Under the pieces are notes generated by a model. That model was not told the origin of the DNA and made no database searches. It worked only from the letters and a program-made list of their open reading frames with translations. A program made the translations under genes and the position numbers. Positions 56,568 to 63,880 of a stretch of 64,000 nt of DNA are shown here, piece by piece (the first letter of the stretch is position 1; every line of letters begins with the position of its first letter). Origin of the DNA: Candidatus Accumulibacter necessarius (GTDB lineage: Bacteria; Pseudomonadota; Gammaproteobacteria; Burkholderiales; Rhodocyclaceae); the NCBI GenBank assembly GCA_017302435.1, contig JAFLDL010000020.1:19371-83370 (forward strand), read 5' to 3'.

Positions 56568-56625
56568 TGCCACGGCTAAGCCCGCGAACTGAAAAGCGGG
56601 AAACCTTCACCCGCCTGCCGTGGCA
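56568..56625 (+). promoter_or_regulatory. Nested and mutually exclusive hairpins
   Basis: An outer 9-bp stem (TGCCACGGC / GCCGTGGCA) encloses CCCGC (56,581), GCGGG (56,596) and CCCGC (56,610). The middle block can pair with either neighbour but not both, as in attenuators. A related segment (CTGAAAAGCGG then AAACC) lies at about 63,163-63,180. May control the next gene or be a small RNA; no protein in it. Confidence 0.45.
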
Positions 56626-56658
56626 CCCTCATTGAAGGAGCGTTGAAGGAACGCCAGC

Positions 56659-57273
56659 ATGGACAAGAAGAAACCGACAAAAGAATTTTCCGCCGATGAG
56701 ATTCGAGATCTTTATGTAGCCGCTTCGGCCCGGCTATTCAGTTGCGACCAGGACGAAGACCCAAGAATTGAAGCGCTGAAGACCGACGAGACCAGGCACA
56801 TTTCTGCGGCCGCCTACCTGCTCACTCTGCTGGAGAAAATCCAGGCGGCACGGGAAATAAACCAAAGTCCGGTGGTTTTGAACTTCGTCCGCCAGTGGAC
56901 AAAAACCATCGCCGAGTATGGCTGCTTTCAACTCCACCACTTGCGGGCGAACTCGATTGAAGACCAACAACGGATTGTTGAGCAGGCGATTTCCGATAGA
57001 GCACGCATCGGTGGTGCGTCCAGCAAGCGCCCGCCCTCACTGACCAGCGGCAGAGCGCTGGTCGACCAATGGAAGAGGCGGAACAGCCGCCGCCGATGGA
57101 CCTGGCTTGTCGCCTGGGGAAAGCTGGTAGAAATCGCTCATTCAGAAAGCGCTATCGGTGAGTTCACCGTTTCACCGCACGATGAAGATCCAGACCAGAT
57201 ACTTTTCACCATTTCCGGCAAAACGAGTCCTCTCAAAAAGACCTCGTTCAGGACCTATTGGAACGCGAAATAA
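56659..57273 (+). CDS. Unknown element protein
   Basis: 204 residues, charged, mostly helical first half (SADEIRDLYVAASARLF; TWLVAWGKLVEIAHSE). No signal peptide, membrane segment or known motif. Its stop is followed within 3 bp by the first palindromic operator. Function unknown. Confidence 0.6.
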   Translation: MDKKKPTKEFSADEIRDLYVAASARLFSCDQDEDPRIEALKTDETRHISAAAYLLTLLEKIQAAREINQSPVVLNFVRQWTKTIAEYGCFQLHHLRANSIEDQQRIVEQAISDRARIGGASSKRPPSLTSGRALVDQWKRRNSRRRWTWLVAWGKLVEIAHSESAIGEFTVSPHDEDPDQILFTISGKTSPLKKTSFRTYWNAK

Positions 57274-57276
57274 AAA

Positions 57277-57298
57277 AATGAATAACCGGTTATTCATT
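57277..57298. promoter_or_regulatory. Palindromic operator 1 (core TAACCGGTTA)
   Basis: A perfect 22-bp palindrome centred on CCGG. It shares its core with a second palindrome whose centre is exactly 32 bp downstream (three helical turns, same DNA face). No T tract on either side, so not a terminator. Likely binding site of an element regulator ahead of the AlpA-like gene. Confidence 0.75.
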
Positions 57299-57305
57299 GC
57301 CCGCA

Positions 57306-57333
57306 GGTAACGGATAACCGGTTATCCGTTACC
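57306..57333. promoter_or_regulatory. Palindromic operator 2 (core TAACCGGTTA)
   Basis: A perfect 28-bp palindrome with the same 10-bp core but different flanks (GGTAACGG...CCGTTACC). It ends 43 bp before the AlpA-like ATG, within the expected promoter. The pair suggests cooperative binding of two repressor dimers. Confidence 0.78.
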
Positions 57334-57376
57334 CCGTGCGTTTACAGTTATTGCACATCCCTCTAGGAACCAATCA

Positions 57377-57586
57377 ATGTCAACTGATACAAAACTCAGC
57401 CGCAAATTATCCACCGAGGAATTCGCCGACGTACTCCGATACAAAGCGACGACCGTACGCAGCGTTTTGTGCCGATCGGGCAGTTTCAAGGGCATTCAAC
57501 CCGTCAAGCTGCCCGGAGGCCGGCTGCTATGGGATGCTGACGAAGCCGCCGCGCTGGCCAACGGAACCTTGAAGGTTTCCCAGTGA
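57377..57586 (+). CDS. AlpA/excisionase-like HTH protein
   Basis: 69 residues. A small winged-HTH of the MerR/AlpA helix_turn_helix_17 type: LSTEEFADVLRYKATTVRSVL then the wing KLPGGRLLWD. Such proteins act as excisionases or activators in satellites of the P4 type. The two operators upstream probably control it, perhaps by itself. GTGA overlap with the next gene. Confidence 0.75.
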   Translation: MSTDTKLSRKLSTEEFADVLRYKATTVRSVLCRSGSFKGIQPVKLPGGRLLWDADEAAALANGTLKVSQ

Positions 57587-57912
57587 AACGCCCGACTCAC
57601 AATCTGGTGGAGTTGCGACCAGGCGAGACCCTGGCCGATGTGCTGCCGGTCTTTGCCGACGCGGTGGTGGACGTTCATATCGGCGAGCCCGACCCAAATT
57701 GCGCGAGCTGCCGGGAGCCATTCACGCAAGCCAGCCCGCGGGCGAAGGAGATCCGCGTCTATCCGGTGGCCGCCTGCCAGATCGCCCCCATTGCGCTCGC
57801 TTTCGACCTTTGCGGCGGTTGCTACCAGCAGTATCAAGCGGGCGGCGGTGAGCGTTTGGTGATCCTCGAAAACATTGACGCCCTTCTCGATGGCGACTGG
57901 TCGCCAAGGTGA
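57583..57912 (+). CDS. Putative zinc-finger protein
   Basis: 109 residues from GTG at 57583. Two C-x2-C pairs (NCASCREPF and LCGGCYQQY) about 50 residues apart should bind one zinc. No other motif. Coupled to both neighbours by GTGA overlaps. Function unknown. Confidence 0.65.
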   Translation: MKRPTHNLVELRPGETLADVLPVFADAVVDVHIGEPDPNCASCREPFTQASPRAKEIRVYPVAACQIAPIALAFDLCGGCYQQYQAGGGERLVILENIDALLDGDWSPR

Positions 57913-58136
57913 AGCCATGCACCTTACCGTCGCGCCACGGCCTGCTGGCGAGGTTCGAGCCAGAGGCCGTCGACGGACTCGCCCTCGTCGCGCTGCGACT
58001 GCTCGACACCATCGCCGCCACCGGGCAACCATCGCCGGCCCTGATCGCCGCAAGTTTCGTGGTACTCGACGCTGCCCGCGGCGATTCCTCACTGATCGAG
58101 CCGGCCGTCATTGAGCTGCTGTCCGTCGAGATATAG
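57909..58136 (+). CDS. Small helical unknown protein
   Basis: 75 residues from GTG at 57909, leucine/alanine-rich helices (LALVALRLLDTIAA; PALIAASFVVLDAA). No motif. Four bases separate it from the Toprim gene. Could be a replication accessory by position only. Confidence 0.5.
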   Translation: MKPCTLPSRHGLLARFEPEAVDGLALVALRLLDTIAATGQPSPALIAASFVVLDAARGDSSLIEPAVIELLSVEI

Positions 58137-58140
58137 CGTC

Positions 58141-58992
58141 ATGACGCCGCTTGACGTCCACGCCGGGTTCATATTGGCGCTGCAATCGGCAGGACTCGCG
58201 ATGCACCGAGAGTCCGACCTGTTGGCCGATGGTCGATTGCACCGTTACCGGGTAGACGGGGACAAATCAGGAAGTGTCAACGGATGGTATGTGCTGGACG
58301 CTTCGACGCCCGCTCATGCGGCCTTTGGTTCATGGAAGACCGGCCAGAGCTGCACCTGGCGCCCGGATGAAGCCGCACCCATGACTGAAGCCGAGCGCGC
58401 GGCGCTGGCGCTGCGCAGAGCGGCGGCGCGGGCGGCGCGGGATACCGAGCAGGCGGCTGTTCGAGCGGCGGCGCGAGCGCGCGCAGAAAGGCTGTGGACG
58501 CGGGCTAAGCCTGCGACCAACGATCACCCCTACCTGATAGCAAAAGGGGTTCCTGCCTTCGGCATTCGGGCGCTGCGCGGGCAATTGGTGATTCCCATGC
58601 GAGACATCCGGGGAACCACGCATTCGGCGCAGTTCATCGGCGAGGACGGAAAGAAGACGTTCTTGACCGGTGGCCGGAAGCAAGGCTGCTACTTTGCCAT
58701 TGGCACGCCTCGCCACGTCATTTGTATTGCGGAGGGATACGCCACTGCCGCAAGCGTAGTCCGCTCCACCGGGCACGCCGCGGCGGTGGCATTCGACGCC
58801 GGCAACCTGGCGCCGGTCGCCCGCGCTCTACGTTCAAAGTTCCCCGGCGTGGTGCTGTGTGTCTGCGCTGACGACGATCACGAAACCCCCGGAAACCCTG
58901 GCCTTGCCGCCGCTCAACAAGCCGCTGCCGCCGCTGGCGCAGTGCTCGCCCTTCCACGATTCGACAGGACCTTCCATGACTGCCCGCAGTGA
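58141..58992 (+). CDS. Toprim-domain primase-like protein
   Basis: 283 residues. The first ~90 residues are a DNA-binding-like region, then an Ala/Arg helix (~85-125), then a Toprim domain. Toprim motifs: glutamate in ICIAEGYATA and the acidic DDDHE in VCADDDHETPG. Resembles the primase part of phage P4-type or plasmid primases; no zinc finger is visible. Adjacent helicase gene overlaps by 17 bp. Confidence 0.82.
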   Translation: MTPLDVHAGFILALQSAGLAMHRESDLLADGRLHRYRVDGDKSGSVNGWYVLDASTPAHAAFGSWKTGQSCTWRPDEAAPMTEAERAALALRRAAARAARDTEQAAVRAAARARAERLWTRAKPATNDHPYLIAKGVPAFGIRALRGQLVIPMRDIRGTTHSAQFIGEDGKKTFLTGGRKQGCYFAIGTPRHVICIAEGYATAASVVRSTGHAAAVAFDAGNLAPVARALRSKFPGVVLCVCADDDHETPGNPGLAAAQQAAAAAGAVLALPRFDRTFHDCPQ

Positions 58993-60226
58993 CTTCAACG
59001 ACCTGATGAGAGAGTGCGGCCCGGCCGCTGTGGAGGACCAAATTGACGCGGTGATAGGCAAGGCCATGCGCACGGCTGAAAAGCCCGCCATGCGCCAAAG
59101 CGCAAGCCCTGGGCGCAATTCCTTGAAACAAGTTACCGGTGATCCAGAGCCGGAACACTACGGAAAGCGCGTTATCGTGCAGCGTGCATCAGACATCACC
59201 CCAAAGCCGATTGCATGGCTGTGGCACGGCAAAATTGCCCTGGGAAAGTTGACGCTCATTGCCGGAGATCCAGGACTCGGCAAATCCATGTTGACGGCCA
59301 GCCTGGCCGGGCATGTATCGACTGGCCGAGCCTGGCCCGCTGGCGGCGCCTGCCCTCTTGGCGATGTCCTCTTCGTCTCGGCAGAGGACGACCCGGCCGA
59401 TACCATTCGACCGCGTCTTGACGCTGCGGGCGCTGACCCGCACAGGGTGCACATCGTGGCTGGTGTTGAGTCGCTTGACACAAGAGGCTTGCCGGAGAAG
59501 CGGCTGCTCAGTCTCAAAAAGGATCTGGTGGCGATTTCTGAGGCGGTGCTTGCACTGCAAGAATGCCGGCTGATTGTGATCGACCCGGTATCGGCTTACA
59601 TGGACGGATCAGACAGCCACAACAACGCAGAGGTGAGAGGCTTGCTGGCGCCGCTTTCTGAGCTCGCGCGGGCCATTGGCGCGGCTATTGTGGCTGTGAC
59701 TCACCTGAACAAAGGCGCGGGCGGATCAGCGCTGTATCGGGCAACTGGAAGCCTTGCGTTTGTTGCGGCGGCGCGCGCTGCATTTCTCGTGACTCGCGAC
59801 AAAGCGGACCAGGATAGGCGGCTGTTCTTGCCGCTCAAGAACAACCTGGCCAGCGACGCCAGCGGCATGGCCTACTGCATCAGCGAGTCAAAAGGCGTGC
59901 CGTTCGTCGAGTGGGAAGACGCTCCCGTTTCGATTTCTGCTGATGAAGCGCTTGGTCGCCCGGAGGACGAGGACCACGAGCGCACCCTGGCTGACGCCGC
60001 CGACGAGTGGCTGAGAGAGGTTCTGGCTGGCGGCGCGGTGGAGTCCGACGCAGTGAAGCGACACGCCAAGGACGCCGGCTACTCGTGGTCTACGATTCGA
60101 CGAGCTCAAGCAGCCATCGGCATCAAGCCAAAAAGGACTGGTGGAGCTGGCGCCGGTGGTCGTTGGGTGTGGTCTTTGCCAGAGGGTGAGGAGTCAAAAC
60201 AGCTTCCACTTATGTCTGATGAATAG
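58976..60226 (+). CDS. RepA-type hexameric replicative helicase
   Basis: 416 residues from the ATG at 58976. RecA-like ATPase of the RSF1010 RepA kind: Walker A AGDPGLGKS near residue 99, acidic SAEDDP, Walker B RLIVIDP, and VTHLNKG. The C-terminal ~60 residues form a winged-helix-like domain (VKRHAKDAGYSWSTIRRAQAAIG). With the Toprim protein it gives a two-gene replication module, ending just before the iterons. Confidence 0.88.
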   Translation: MTARSDFNDLMRECGPAAVEDQIDAVIGKAMRTAEKPAMRQSASPGRNSLKQVTGDPEPEHYGKRVIVQRASDITPKPIAWLWHGKIALGKLTLIAGDPGLGKSMLTASLAGHVSTGRAWPAGGACPLGDVLFVSAEDDPADTIRPRLDAAGADPHRVHIVAGVESLDTRGLPEKRLLSLKKDLVAISEAVLALQECRLIVIDPVSAYMDGSDSHNNAEVRGLLAPLSELARAIGAAIVAVTHLNKGAGGSALYRATGSLAFVAAARAAFLVTRDKADQDRRLFLPLKNNLASDASGMAYCISESKGVPFVEWEDAPVSISADEALGRPEDEDHERTLADAADEWLREVLAGGAVESDAVKRHAKDAGYSWSTIRRAQAAIGIKPKRTGGAGAGGRWVWSLPEGEESKQLPLMSDE

Positions 60227-60231
60227 AACCG

Positions 60232-60484
60232 CTAAGGTGCTCAAGGATTGCCTAAGGTGCTCACCTAAGATGCTCATTGAGCAACTTAGCTACACACTAT
60301 ATATATCAAGGGTTGTAGCTAAGTTGCTCAAGGTGCTCATGGGTGTGAGCACCTTAGTCTTTTCATCGCCTAAGGTGCTCAAGGTGCTCACACCCTTAAC
60401 CCATTTGAGCAACTTAGCGGGAACCCGCATGAATACTGGCTTTGGCCTAAGGTGCTCAATGAGCATCTTAGGTGAGCACCTTAG
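60232..60484. repeat. Iteron array, probable replication origin
   Basis: Eleven copies of a 12-bp iteron (consensus CTAAGGTGCTCA, variants at 1-2 positions) plus two overlapping 10-bp copies. Direct starts: 60,232; 60,252; 60,265; 60,319; 60,370; 60,447. Inverted starts: 60,278; 60,346; 60,406; 60,460; 60,473. Partials: 60,330; 60,381. An AT-rich patch (about 60,290-60,308) interrupts them. Following a helicase gene, this is most simply the origin. An open frame across it is an artefact. Confidence 0.88.
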
Positions 60485-60670
60485 GCAAGCCGTTGAGGCT
60501 TTGAATGTCGCTTTCGGGATGGAGCCGGGCAAAAAAATGGGTCCTCCCAAGGCCGAAACCTTGCGGGTAATGCGAACCGCGGGCCGGCGCTAGGCAACGG
60601 CCCTGAATCATAGGCAACCCCCCTCCTTTGGCTTGATGCAACTCCGTTGCGTTTGGACTTTTCAGGAATG

Positions 60671-61135
60671 ATGAGCGAACAGACGAGCTTTTCCGCTTTG
60701 AGGTGGCTTGGCGCCCGACCGAGTACCCTGCAACGATTGCTTGACCGCCTTGACCTGGCGGTCGACTTCGCCCCGCTGGTGGCTGAGCTGCAAGCCGCGC
60801 TGCCGGTATCGACAGGCAAAGGTCGGATGCCCTGGCCACTGGAAACGCTTTGCCGTATCTCTGCGCTGGCGCTTGTTTTCGGCTGGAACGGGCGACAGGC
60901 TGAGGACGCTCTGCTTGACCTGCCAGCGGTGTGCTCCTTCTGCCGGCTGAACGACAACGGCCGCCGACCGCCTGACGCCGAAACCGTCTCGGGTTTCCGT
61001 CGCAAGCTTCAGGCTGCCGGCCTGGGCGCCGTGATCGAGGATCACCTGCAAGCCGAGTTGAAGCGGTGGGGCTTGCGGCTGGCCCCGGGTTCGACCGTCG
61101 AGCCGCGCCTGACTGGTGGGGATGGCTGCGCATGA
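60671..61135 (+). CDS. Stand-alone IS5-type transposase N-terminal domain (DUF772-like)
   Basis: 154 residues. PWPLETLCRISALALVFGWNGRQAEDALLD and RRPPDAETVSGFRRKL match the N-terminal DUF772 domain of IS5-type transposases. The DDE catalytic domain is absent, yet the frame is intact and its stop overlaps the next gene (ATGA). It is not flanked by IS ends. Either a remnant or a domesticated DNA-binding protein. Confidence 0.7.
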   Translation: MSEQTSFSALRWLGARPSTLQRLLDRLDLAVDFAPLVAELQAALPVSTGKGRMPWPLETLCRISALALVFGWNGRQAEDALLDLPAVCSFCRLNDNGRRPPDAETVSGFRRKLQAAGLGAVIEDHLQAELKRWGLRLAPGSTVEPRLTGGDGCA

Positions 61136-61431
61136 CGACCGGCGAGGCACTGGACCTGATTACCAGCGTCCTGTCGGCCGTGAAGCGATTGCTTCTCGAC
61201 AACCGGGGCGAAGTGACCGACGCGGACCTGATCGCCTTGGAGCGTCGCATCAGGCGACAGTGGGCTGGCTGCCGGCCCTATGTCGGTGGCCGCGTGCCAG
61301 TCTCGCGTAGGTACCAGGCTATTCTGGCGGACCTTGCCGCTGGCATTCCTGAAAGCGATGTTGCAGAAACGCACGAAGTGTCCGCGCGAACGATTCGACG
61401 CGCACGCCAGTCTGGCCAAAGACGGCCTTAA
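61132..61431 (+). CDS. Mor-like transcriptional regulator
   Basis: 99 residues. N-terminal helices, then Mor/C-type core: RRIRRQWAGCRPYVGG, VPVSRRYQAILADLAAGIPESDVAETH, VSARTIRRARQ as the recognition helix. Mor activates middle genes in Mu; satellites use such proteins for late activation. Coupled to the DUF772-type gene. Confidence 0.65.
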   Translation: MTTGEALDLITSVLSAVKRLLLDNRGEVTDADLIALERRIRRQWAGCRPYVGGRVPVSRRYQAILADLAAGIPESDVAETHEVSARTIRRARQSGQRRP

Positions 61432-61489
61432 ATCGCCGCTTCGTCGGCTTCAGAATCGGGTTTTCGAACTTGCAGCAAGGCCCGACACG

Positions 61490-61810
61490 ATGAACCCGAC
61501 CCCCGCCCAAACGCTGAAGACCGCAATGGAAGCCATGCGAGCCGAGCTGGCCGCCGTCGAAAAAACCATTGCCACATGTCGCTACGAACTCCGCCAGCAG
61601 CGACAAGGCGGCAACGTGGCCGCGACGCTGTTATGCAAGATCCAGCGAACGGTCACCGAGCACATGGCGTCTCCCGAATGGCGGGAACTGGACCACGGAT
61701 TGAATCAACGGCAAGACCGGACCGCCGCCATTCAAAGTCGCCTTGCCGCCGCCATTACCCGACGGGACAAGTTGCGCCAGCAAGCGCGCGATGCTGGCGT
61801 CCTCCTCTGA
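61490..61810 (+). CDS. Unknown coiled-coil protein
   Basis: 106 residues, almost wholly helical with coiled-coil-like heptads (AMRAELAAVEKTIATCRYELRQQRQ; RTAAIQSRLAAAITRRDKLRQQ). Layout resembles the protein encoded at 62,005. No motif. Function unknown. Confidence 0.55.
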   Translation: MNPTPAQTLKTAMEAMRAELAAVEKTIATCRYELRQQRQGGNVAATLLCKIQRTVTEHMASPEWRELDHGLNQRQDRTAAIQSRLAAAITRRDKLRQQARDAGVLL

Positions 61811-62004
61811 AACTGAAAGCTTCAAAGCCGGTCACCCTAGAGAAGCGCGCCCATCGTGTGGCCGGCCGAATGTCATGGCACATGGGAAGCGCACCGGGCC
61901 AGCGGGCTATAGCGTGCTGGCGACGAGGCCCCCGGCCGCGCGGTTATCCTTGTCCGCGTCGCACGACCTCACCCCACCCCACCAACTGCGAAAGGCACCA
62001 CAAC

Positions 62005-62517
62005 ATGTTCAAAAAGACGCCATCCTCGATTGATGATTACCGCGCGGAGTTCGACCAGGCGCAGGCTGAGATTTTCGCCGCCGATACGGAGATCCGTCGG
62101 CTGGAAGCGCAGCCCACTTCTCGTGCTGACACCGTTGGCATGTTCACAGACCTGATAAACGCCGAGGCGACGCGCTGCCGTTTGCCGCTGGCCGGGTTTC
62201 TGCTCGAATGCTCGCGGAACGTGCCGCTGCGTCATGGTGGCCTGCGGGGGGTGATTCATCACAGGTTGAACGCCTGCGTACCTGGCCGCAATCCAACCCT
62301 TGACGATCTGGTGGACCTCTTCATTGCCGCCACCGGACCCGACCAGCTGCTGAAGCTCATCAAGGACGCGGCAAACGAGATCGACTGGCCGGACGTGCCT
62401 GACGCCACCGAACGCGAAAAGCAAATTGCCGCCGCCGTTCAGCGTCGCGACCGCGCCAAGGCACTCGCCGGCGAGATTGTCGACCGCGCGCGCCAATGCG
62501 GTTTCATTTTTCCCTGA
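62005..62517 (+). CDS. Unknown helical protein
   Basis: 170 residues. Coiled-coil-like start (DDYRAEFDQAQAEIFAADTEIRRLEA), a central region, and a basic helical end. It ends 3 bp before the second RadC-like gene. The ~190 bp before its ATG hold no gene. Function unknown. Confidence 0.55.
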   Translation: MFKKTPSSIDDYRAEFDQAQAEIFAADTEIRRLEAQPTSRADTVGMFTDLINAEATRCRLPLAGFLLECSRNVPLRHGGLRGVIHHRLNACVPGRNPTLDDLVDLFIAATGPDQLLKLIKDAANEIDWPDVPDATEREKQIAAAVQRRDRAKALAGEIVDRARQCGFIFP

Positions 62518-62520
62518 CCA

Positions 62521-63135
62521 ATGGGTGACCTCAACCGCCGCGACCAGGCGACCATCGAGCGAGCAAAGCGCTTGCTGGCCGGCCGGCTGGCGTCTGGCAG
62601 CGTGGACCTTGCCAGCCCGCGGGATCTGGAAAACTTCTTGCTGGTTCAGCTTGACGGCCTGGCTGACGAGCACTCGATATGCCTTGCGCTGGACGACGCC
62701 AGCCGCTTGCTTGATTTTCGAGTGTGGTCTGGCGACCTGCGCCGATGCGAGATGCGGCCCCGGCAAATCGCCGCCCTTGCTCTGGCAGTCAATGCGACGA
62801 AAATCATCGTCGGACATTCTCACCCCGCTTCGATTTGCTGCCCGACGCCCAGCGAACAAGACGTTGAGTCAACCCACAGGCTGCGCACGATTCTTGGCTG
62901 GCTCGACTTGCAGCTGCTCGACTCGTACTTGATCGCCGTAGGCGCTGTCCATAGCGTCGACATGTCCGACGCCGCCGCAAGCGTTGCGCAAGCTGGCATA
63001 CTGAACGGCGACCTGCGCGACCGCCTGGCGGACATCGTCCAATGCTTGAGCGCTGCATCGCCAGCGCTGGGCCGCTTACAGACCCCCGCAAGAATCCTTA
63101 TCGAGCACGCTACCCGCCTGGCCAACGGCACGTGA
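62521..63135 (+). CDS. RadC-like JAB/MPN-domain protein (copy 2, divergent)
   Basis: 204 residues. JAB metal motif GHSHPASICCPTPSEQD (H-x-H-P ... S-x2-D) and the following LLDSYLIAVG match the RadC family, but overall it is very different from copy 1. A ~45-residue C-terminal tail is extra. Last gene of the element before the right att site. Confidence 0.8.
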   Translation: MGDLNRRDQATIERAKRLLAGRLASGSVDLASPRDLENFLLVQLDGLADEHSICLALDDASRLLDFRVWSGDLRRCEMRPRQIAALALAVNATKIIVGHSHPASICCPTPSEQDVESTHRLRTILGWLDLQLLDSYLIAVGAVHSVDMSDAAASVAQAGILNGDLRDRLADIVQCLSAASPALGRLQTPARILIEHATRLANGT

Positions 63136-63219
63136 CCGAGATCCCGCGCCGGAGGCTTGTCGGCTGAAAAGCGGAAAACCAAGCGCCCGGCCCTGCCGGT
63201 GGCCTTGATTTCCTGATTC

Positions 63220-63238
63220 TGGCTACATGGTGGCTACA
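63220..63238. repeat. Arm-type site, right copy (TGGCTACA pair)
   Basis: Identical 19 bp to 53,873-53,891, placed 45 bp inside the right att repeat. See the left copy; both probably bind the integrase. Confidence 0.65.
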
Positions 63239-63253
63239 CACAAGCATGACAAC

Positions 63254-63277
63254 AAAAAAGCCACCCCGGAGAGTGGC
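63254..63277 (-). terminator. Element-borne terminator for tRNA-Ala
   Basis: On the minus strand: GCCACTC, TCCG loop, GGGTGGC, then six T. A G-U pair keeps the 7-bp stem in the RNA only in the tRNA direction; on the plus strand the same position is a mismatch. It is similar but not identical to the host terminator at 53,666-53,695. Confidence 0.75.
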
Positions 63278-63282
63278 CTAAG

Positions 63283-63339
63283 TGCTTGATTCCTTGGTGG
63301 AGACAGGCGGGATCGAACCGCCGACCTTCTGATTGCGAA
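63283..63339 (-). repeat. Right attachment repeat inside tRNA-Ala
   Basis: 57 bp identical to 53,695-53,751. It runs from just beyond the CCA end into the anticodon loop of the intact tRNA-Ala, so crossover rebuilt a full tRNA here. Confidence 0.93.
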
Positions 63340-63370
63340 CCAGACGCTCTCCCAGCTGAGCTATGCCCCC
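63295..63370 (-). tRNA. tRNA-Ala(CGC)
   Basis: 76 nt. Acceptor stem GGGGGCA / TGTCTCC (two G-T pairs), D-arm GCTC-AGCTGGGA-GAGC, anticodon loop TTCGCAA (anticodon CGC), T-arm GGCGG-TTCGATC-CCGCC, encoded CCA. Serves as insertion site of the mobile element; its 3' half is the element's copy. Confidence 0.93.
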
Positions 63371-63383
63371 AAGAGCCGCAGGC

Positions 63384-63412
63384 ATTCTATGCGCTGCGAC
63401 TGACAGCGTCAA
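63384..63412 (-). promoter_or_regulatory. tRNA-Ala promoter
   Basis: On the minus strand TTGACG (63,412-63,407) and TAGAAT (63,389-63,384) are spaced 17 bp, and the -10 ends 13 bp before the tRNA 5' end. A near-consensus sigma-70 promoter. Confidence 0.8.
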
Positions 63413-63457
63413 TCCTGTGGATTGCCCGCAAGCTGTCGTTTGATGTCGACGCCAGGG

Positions 63458-63880
63458 CTATTTCTTCGCCTTGGCGGGTGCCGGTATCACCGCGACGGCA
63501 ATCGCTTCGGCAAAAACCCCTTCCACCTGGTCACCCTTCTTGATCAGCTTGAGTTGCTCAGGATCCTTGATCTTCAGGCGAACGGTCCTCTGCGCGCCGC
63601 GCAGCGTCACCGTCTGCTTCTTGAGGTCAACCTGCTGGACATCGGCGATGAAGGCAACCTCTTTCGCCTCAAAGGCAGCAGGCCTTTGCCCCGCTGCGGC
63701 CGTCCCCTGATCGGAGCTGTCGATACGCTGGCGAAGCGCACCGCCACCCTTCTTGAGGGTCATCATCAGTTCCTGGGTGTAGGTGGCAACAACCTGGTCG
63801 CCGACCTTGATCTGGTCAAAATTCTTGACTTCATCGCCGGCAATGATCTTGATCTGTTCGCCCCGGCTGTTCTTAACCGA
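63458..63880 (-). pseudogene. 5'-truncated gene of unknown function
   Basis: The frame is open from 63,880 to the stop at 63,458 (140 codons), but begins right after a TAA with no start codon before the internal Met at 63,766. The protein has two small beta units: IKVGDQVVATYTQEL and KKGDQVEGVFAEAIAV, with a lysine-rich tail. Related secreted proteins would start with a signal peptide, which is missing here. The break coincides with a switch to AT-rich DNA. Confidence 0.65.

Larger units (their letters stand above)
53695..63282 (+). mobile_element. Integrated satellite-like element in tRNA-Ala(CGC)
   Basis: About 9.6 kb bounded by 57-bp direct repeats, one in the intact tRNA-Ala gene. Genes: integrase; small protein; RadC-like 1; two unknowns; AlpA-like HTH; Zn-finger protein; small protein; Toprim protein; RepA helicase; iteron array; DUF772-type protein; Mor-like regulator; two coiled-coil proteins; RadC-like 2. 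All run rightward. Integration, replication and regulation modules are present, but no capsid, portal, terminase, relaxase or secretion genes. This fits a phage satellite or a replicating integrative plasmid; the hijacked helper, if any, is unknown. Confidence 0.9.

Noticed and set aside
57277-57333. Palindromes as transcription terminators
   Set aside because: AT-rich stems without T tract, symmetric about CCGG with no loop, and perfect symmetry; better as protein-binding sites.
60232-60484. CRISPR array
   Set aside because: Repeats are only 12 bp, in both orientations and with irregular spacing; no cas gene nearby.
60141-60593. 150-codon frame across the iteron array
   Set aside because: Its sequence is repetitive (KVLK/TLST blocks) because it translates iterons; the array explains it better.
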